Source: Streptomyces sp. NBC_01233
Lineage (GTDB): Bacteria > Actinomycetota > Actinomycetes > Streptomycetales > Streptomycetaceae
Length of the DNA stretch: 64,000 nt
Direction of reading: 5' to 3'
NCBI RefSeq assembly: GCF_035989305.1
Contig: NZ_CP108514.1
Span: forward strand, 5,374,501-5,438,500
Below the pieces are notes generated by a model. That model saw only the letters and a program-made list of their open reading frames with translations, did no database searches and was not told the origin of the DNA. Within the stretch, counting starts at the first letter, position 1; every line of letters begins with the position of its first letter. Below are positions 60,150 through 64,000 of the stretch, one piece after another. Both the position numbers and the translations under genes were made by a program.

Positions 60150-61688
60150 ATGAAGGAGTCGGAACTCGTGGTTTCTCAGAAGGTCCCGGCGCCGGCCGGG
60201 CTTTCGCGCCGTCGCCGCTGGATCGGCGCGGTGGCGGGTGGGGCCGTCCTGCTCACCGCGGTCGGTGTGGGGTCCTCGTTCGTGATCAAGTCGCCCGCGC
60301 AGGCCGCCGCGGAGGCGGGGCCGCCGCCGGTGGACGTGCTGACGTCCCGGGTCGAGAAGAGGGTGCTCCGCGACACGCTCATCGTCCGGGGTACGGCGAG
60401 CGCCGCGCAGACGGTCCAGGTCGCCCCCTCCGCCAGGGGCGAAGGGGCCGGGGCCGCGGTGGTGACGAAGCTGCCGCTCACGCAGGGGAGCGAGGCGGGC
60501 GCCGGCCGGGTGCTCATGGAGATCTCAGGGCGCCCGCTGTTCGTCCTGCCCGGAAAGACGCCCGTGTACCGGGACCTCAAGCCCGGAGCGACCGGTGACG
60601 ACGTCGCACAGCTCCAGCGGGCGCTGGCGGCGATGGGACACGGCAGCGGCGGCGACAAGGCCGGCCAGTTCGGCGCCGGCACGAAGACGGCGCTGACCGC
60701 TTTCTACGCCTCCATCGGGTACGACCCGGTGCCGGCGTCGACGGACGGCGGTCAGGCCGTGACCGCGGCCCAGGACTCGGTGAGCGGAGCGGAACGGGCC
60801 CTGCAGGACGCACGGGCGGCCGCCAAGGCCGGGGGGCCCGGAGGCGGATCGACCGGATCGACCGGATCGACCGGAGCGGCCGGGGCGTCGGGTACGCCCT
60901 CCGGCAAGCCGGTCTCCAGCGGTTCCGACCCCCAACTGGCGGTGACCCGGGCCCAGGAGGACCTCGACAAGGCCCGCCGCCGGCTGTCGGAGGCCCAGGC
61001 CAAGGCCGGACCGATGCTGCCCGCCGGAGAGGTGGTCTTCCTGGACGGGCTCCCCGCACGGGTGGACGCGCTCAACGTGGCCATCGGCAGCAACGTCTCC
61101 GGTACCGCGATGACCCTGTCCGCCGGGGAGCTCGTGGTCCGGGCACAGCTCAAGGAGCACCAGAAGGGTCTGGTGCGCGCCGGACAGAAGGTGGAGATCC
61201 AGTCCGAGGTGAGCCGCATCACCGCGGCCGCCCAGGTGCAGTCGGTGGACGACAAGCTGTCCGTCCCGAAGGCCGCCGCCCCGGCCGGCGGGCCCGGCCA
61301 GGGATCGGGTCAGGGCCAGGGTCAGGGCCAGGCCCAGGGGCCCGCGGGACAGCCGGGCTACGCCCTCGTCATCCGTCCCGACCAGCCGCTCGACCCCTCG
61401 CTCGTGGGGCAGGACGTGCGCCTGACCATCGAGGCGGCCGCGACCGACGGGGCCGCTCTCGTCGTGCCCGTGAGCGCCGTGTCGGCGGGTGCGGACGGCC
61501 TCACCAGCGTGACGGTCGTCGACGCCTCCGGCGCCCAGCGCCGGGTCGGGGTCAAGGCGGGGACCGTCGGGGACGGCTTCGTCGAGGTCGTGCCCAGCAC
61601 TGCGGGCACCCTGAACGAAGGGGACAGCGTGGTCACCGGCGTGAAGCAGACTCCGGCGGCTCGCGGCGGAACGGCGGGCCGGCCGTGA
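60150..61688 (+). CDS. Peptidoglycan-binding-domain efflux adaptor (membrane fusion protein)
   Basis: 512 residues from ATG 60150; GTG 60168, with AAGGAG nine bases before it, is an equally good start. A membrane helix (WIGAVAGGAVLLTAVGVGSSF) is followed by a barrel strand region, a peptidoglycan-binding-like segment (YRDLKPGATGDDVAQLQRAL), a coiled coil with Gly/Ser/Thr insert (ERALQDARAAAKAGG; QEDLDKARRRLSEAQAKAG) and a C-terminal HlyD-like part (LVVPVSAVSAGADGLTSVTV). It is the adaptor for the MacB-type transporter encoded next, overlapping by four bases. Confidence 0.87.
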   Translation: MKESELVVSQKVPAPAGLSRRRRWIGAVAGGAVLLTAVGVGSSFVIKSPAQAAAEAGPPPVDVLTSRVEKRVLRDTLIVRGTASAAQTVQVAPSARGEGAGAAVVTKLPLTQGSEAGAGRVLMEISGRPLFVLPGKTPVYRDLKPGATGDDVAQLQRALAAMGHGSGGDKAGQFGAGTKTALTAFYASIGYDPVPASTDGGQAVTAAQDSVSGAERALQDARAAAKAGGPGGGSTGSTGSTGAAGASGTPSGKPVSSGSDPQLAVTRAQEDLDKARRRLSEAQAKAGPMLPAGEVVFLDGLPARVDALNVAIGSNVSGTAMTLSAGELVVRAQLKEHQKGLVRAGQKVEIQSEVSRITAAAQVQSVDDKLSVPKAAAPAGGPGQGSGQGQGQGQAQGPAGQPGYALVIRPDQPLDPSLVGQDVRLTIEAAATDGAALVVPVSAVSAGADGLTSVTVVDASGAQRRVGVKAGTVGDGFVEVVPSTAGTLNEGDSVVTGVKQTPAARGGTAGRP

Positions 61689-62437
61689 CGCAGACCCCGA
61701 ACGGGACGGGCGCGCCGGACGCCCCGGACGCCGGGGACGGGCCGCCCGTCATCGAGTTCCGGCAGGTCGGCCTCACCTATCCCGGGCCGCCGCCGGTGGA
61801 GGCGTTGCGGCCCGCCGATCTGCGGGTGGCGGCAGGCGAGTTCGTCACCGTCGTCGGTCCCTCCGGTTCCGGCAAGTCCACGTTCCTGAACATCGCCGGG
61901 CTCCTCGACGCGCCCACCTCGGGCACCTACACCCTGGACGGGATCGACACCGGCACCCTCGGGGACGCGGGGCGCACCGCGCTGCGCGGCAGCCGCATCG
62001 GGTTCGTCTTCCAGTCCTTCCACCTCCTCGCCCACCGCTCGGCCGAGGAGAACGTGGCCCTTGCCATGCTCTACAACGGGGTCCCGCGGCGCGAACGCGC
62101 GCCCCGGGCACGGGAGGTCCTCCAGCGGGTCGGGCTGGGACACCGTGTCGACGCGCTGCCCGCCCGGCTGTCGGGCGGTGAGCGGCAGCGCGTGGCCATC
62201 GCCCGCGCCCTGGTCGGCAACCCCTCCCTGCTGCTGTGCGACGAACCGACCGGAAACCTGGACACCGCCAACGCGCAGACCGTCCTCGGTCTCCTGGACG
62301 AACTGCACCGGGACGGGATGACCATCCTCGTGATCACGCACGATCCCGAGGTGGCCCGCCGAGGCGGGCGGACGGTCACCATCCGGGACGGCGTCCTGTC
62401 CGAGCGCGCCGCGGAGCACGCCGAGGTGACCGCATGA
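61685..62437 (+). CDS. MacB/LolD-type ABC transporter ATP-binding protein
   Basis: 250 residues. Walker A GPSGSGKST (58-66), Q-loop FQSFHLL, signature LSGGERQRVAIARALV (from 162), Walker B LLLCDEPTGNLD and switch His (VITHDPEVARR). The GLLDAPTSGTYTLDG region is typical of the MacB/LolD group. Coupled by ATGA overlaps to both adaptor and permease genes. Confidence 0.95.
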   Translation: MTQTPNGTGAPDAPDAGDGPPVIEFRQVGLTYPGPPPVEALRPADLRVAAGEFVTVVGPSGSGKSTFLNIAGLLDAPTSGTYTLDGIDTGTLGDAGRTALRGSRIGFVFQSFHLLAHRSAEENVALAMLYNGVPRRERAPRAREVLQRVGLGHRVDALPARLSGGERQRVAIARALVGNPSLLLCDEPTGNLDTANAQTVLGLLDELHRDGMTILVITHDPEVARRGGRTVTIRDGVLSERAAEHAEVTA

Positions 62438-63711
62438 CCGGTCGCATCCGGACCCGCATCCGCATCCGGGGCCGCCGGCCGGAAGGGCCGCCGCGGAGCC
62501 TCGTACGGCCCTCGCGGCTGGCCGTGCGCGACGCGCTCGCCGAATCCCTGGCCGGGATCCTGCAGCGCCCCGCCCGTTCGATGCTGACGGCCCTGGGCAC
62601 CGTCCTGGGCGTCGGTTCGTTCGTCGCCATCCTCGGTCTGACGGCGACGACCTCGTCCCAGATCGACGCCCGCTTCAGTGTGCTCAGTGCCACCGAGGTG
62701 ACCGTCGAGGACGTGGCCCGGAGCCGGAACGAGTTCGCCGGCCCGGGCTTCCCCGCCGACGCGGACGAACGGGTCGGACGGCTGGGCGGCGTCAGGAACG
62801 CCGGTGTGTACTACGGCGTGCGGCTCCCCTCGGGCACCACCGTCAGCTCCTCTCCCGTCGGAGCCGAGGGAGGCGAGCGGCTCGACGTCGTCGCCGCGTC
62901 CCCCGGCGCACTGCGGGCCGCCGTCCCCGCACTCGACCAGGGCAGGCTGTTCGACGACTACCACTCCGAGACCCGGCAGCGGGTCGCGGTCCTCGGCGCG
63001 GCCACCGCGGCACGGCTGGGGATCACCACCGTCGCCACGCACCCGGCGGTCTTCATCGGCGAGGAACCGTTCACCGTCGTGGGGATCATCGGAGACGTGG
63101 AGCGCAAGGCGGACCTGCTGCTGTCCGTCGTCGTGCCCCGCACCACGGCCGAGGAGGTCTTCGGACCTCCCCAGGGCAGCGACGCCAGGATGCTCATCGC
63201 CACCGAGCTGGGGGCGGCCCAGCAGGTCGCGGAACTGGCCCCGACCGCGCTGCGTCCCGACCATCCGGAGTACCTGAAGGCGGTCGCCCCGGCGGATCCG
63301 AAGAGCCTGCGGACGAACGTCTCCTCGGACCTCGGCCAGCTCTTCCTCGTCCTCGCCGGAATCTGCCTGATCATCGGGGCGGTCGGTATCGCCAACACGA
63401 CCCTGGTCGCCGTACTGGAACGCACCGGCGAGATCGGGCTGCGCCGCGCCCTGGGCGCCCGGGGGCGCCACATCAGCCTGCAGTTCCTGGCCGAGTCCGG
63501 GGCCCTCGGCGCGCTGGGCGGGCTCGTGGGCACCTCCCTGGGCAGCGTGACCGTCGTCCTCGTCGCGGTGATCAGGGAGTGGACGCCGGTCATCCACCCG
63601 CTCACGGTCCTGGCCGCGCCCGCCATCGGACTGCTCACCGGAGTGCTGGCCGGCCTCTACCCGGCGTGGCGGGCTTCCCGGATCGAGCCGGCCGAGGCAC
63701 TGCGCCGCTGA
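62434..63711 (+). CDS. MacB-type ABC transporter permease
   Basis: 425 residues. An Arg-rich N-terminus leads to helix 1 ([20 protein letters not shown]), a large extracytoplasmic MacB-PCD domain (about 60-300) and three C-terminal helices ([60 protein letters not shown]) with the FtsX motif [15 protein letters not shown]. With the adaptor and ATPase it forms an exporter, possibly for peptides or lipoproteins. No substrate gene in the operon. Confidence 0.94.
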   Translation: MTGRIRTRIRIRGRRPEGPPRSLVRPSRLAVRDALAESLAGILQRPARSMLTALGTVLGVGSFVAILGLTATTSSQIDARFSVLSATEVTVEDVARSRNEFAGPGFPADADERVGRLGGVRNAGVYYGVRLPSGTTVSSSPVGAEGGERLDVVAASPGALRAAVPALDQGRLFDDYHSETRQRVAVLGAATAARLGITTVATHPAVFIGEEPFTVVGIIGDVERKADLLLSVVVPRTTAEEVFGPPQGSDARMLIATELGAAQQVAELAPTALRPDHPEYLKAVAPADPKSLRTNVSSDLGQLFLVLAGICLIIGAVGIANTTLVAVLERTGEIGLRRALGARGRHISLQFLAESGALGALGGLVGTSLGSVTVVLVAVIREWTPVIHPLTVLAAPAIGLLTGVLAGLYPAWRASRIEPAEALRR

Positions 63712-63814
63712 GCGGGGCGAGTGCCGGGGGAGGCGGCACCGGCGGGGGCGGCGCGGCCTGAGAGGATGGGGCCGTACCCGCCGATCCGCATCGCACACCG
63801 AGGGGCGAACGCCA

Positions 63815-64000
63815 GTGACAAGGGCCTCCCTGGACAAGCAGCCGCACGAAGTCGCCTCCATGTTCGACAGGGTCGCGGCGAACTACGACCTGACCAACGA
63901 CGTCCTCTCCCTCGGCCAGGACAGGGTGTGGCGCAAGGAGGTCGCGAAGGCGGTCGGCGCGCGTCCCGGGCAGAAGGTCCTCGACCTTGCCGCGGGCACG
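63815..64000 (+). CDS. menG: Demethylmenaquinone methyltransferase, N-terminal part
   Basis: 62 codons from GTG 63815 reach the window edge. [40 protein letters not shown] and VLDLAAGT (SAM-binding motif I) match MenG/UbiE, which methylates demethylmenaquinone in the last step of menaquinone synthesis. GAGGGGC precedes the start. Its presence complements mqnA, mqnC, mqnE, mqnP, ubiD and ubiX here. Confidence 0.93.
   Translation, partial: MTRASLDKQPHEVASMFDRVAANYDLTNDVLSLGQDRVWRKEVAKAVGARPGQKVLDLAAGT

Overview
The window is chromosomal DNA from a high-GC actinomycete, almost certainly a Streptomyces. Coding frames have G or C in nearly every third position, GTG and TTG starts are common, and the gene families (DUF397 with DUF5753 regulators, WXG100 proteins, DUF4229, futalosine-pathway genes) and gene order (hemL, cytochrome c maturation, ubiD, mqnP, ubiX, mqnE, mqnA, mqnC, menG) are typical of that genus. 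No rRNA, tRNA or CRISPR was seen.

Core blocks. 0.35-8 kb carries hemL, a histidine phosphatase, a Tat-type lipoprotein with a deacetylase-like fold, and a system II cytochrome c maturation set (TlpA-like thioredoxin, CcdA, ResB, ResC/CcsB). 10.4-16.7 kb carries menaquinone genes of the futalosine route (ubiD, mqnP, ubiX, mqnE) with a rhomboid protease, a 44-residue protein and an Lrp/AsnC regulator. mqnA (51.1 kb), mqnC (54.1 kb) and the start of menG (63.8 kb) continue the pathway downstream, so most of its genes lie here in two groups split by an accessory region. mqnB and mqnD were not found.

The accessory region is about 17.4-45 kb. It holds an intact IS30-family element with inverted repeats and a 3-bp duplication, and an intact IS1380-family element whose 5-bp duplication restores the stop codon of the gene it hit. 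A Cys-ending leader peptide precedes a dicarboxylate/amino-acid symporter. A four-gene translationally coupled operon encodes a WXG-like protein, a lysozyme-fold effector and two related membrane proteins. Two AbaA/WhiJ-like regulatory loci (HTH-DUF5753, DUF397, histidine-kinase-like ATPase) are present, one frameshifted. A polymorphic toxin locus has two WXG100 proteins, a toxin with an RNase A-like C-terminus, a probable immunity gene, a detached second RNase A-like toxin end and a CdiI-like immunity protein. Several genes here are reduced by internal deletion (serine integrase, kinase-WD40, secretory lipase, acyl-CoA ligase) or are fused fragments (AraC, MarR, LysR), so this is a region of repeated gain and decay.

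The right end (45.6-64 kb) is rich in exported proteins: a 910-residue beta-helix/PKD/DTR-repeat protein, a lytic transglycosylase with a Thr-Pro linker, a DUF3152 metzincin-like protein, a lipoprotein, and three tandem crystallin or I36-inhibitor-like small proteins, two of which share a 66-bp upstream block at the same distance. A cold-shock protein, a Ser/Thr kinase and a MacB-type ABC exporter with its adaptor complete the region. Regulatory structures include a perfect 23-bp inverted repeat between divergent marR and cupin genes made of two 17-bp operator-like sites, four nearly 21-bp-phased direct repeats upstream of an acyl-CoA ligase, and several strong hairpin terminators.
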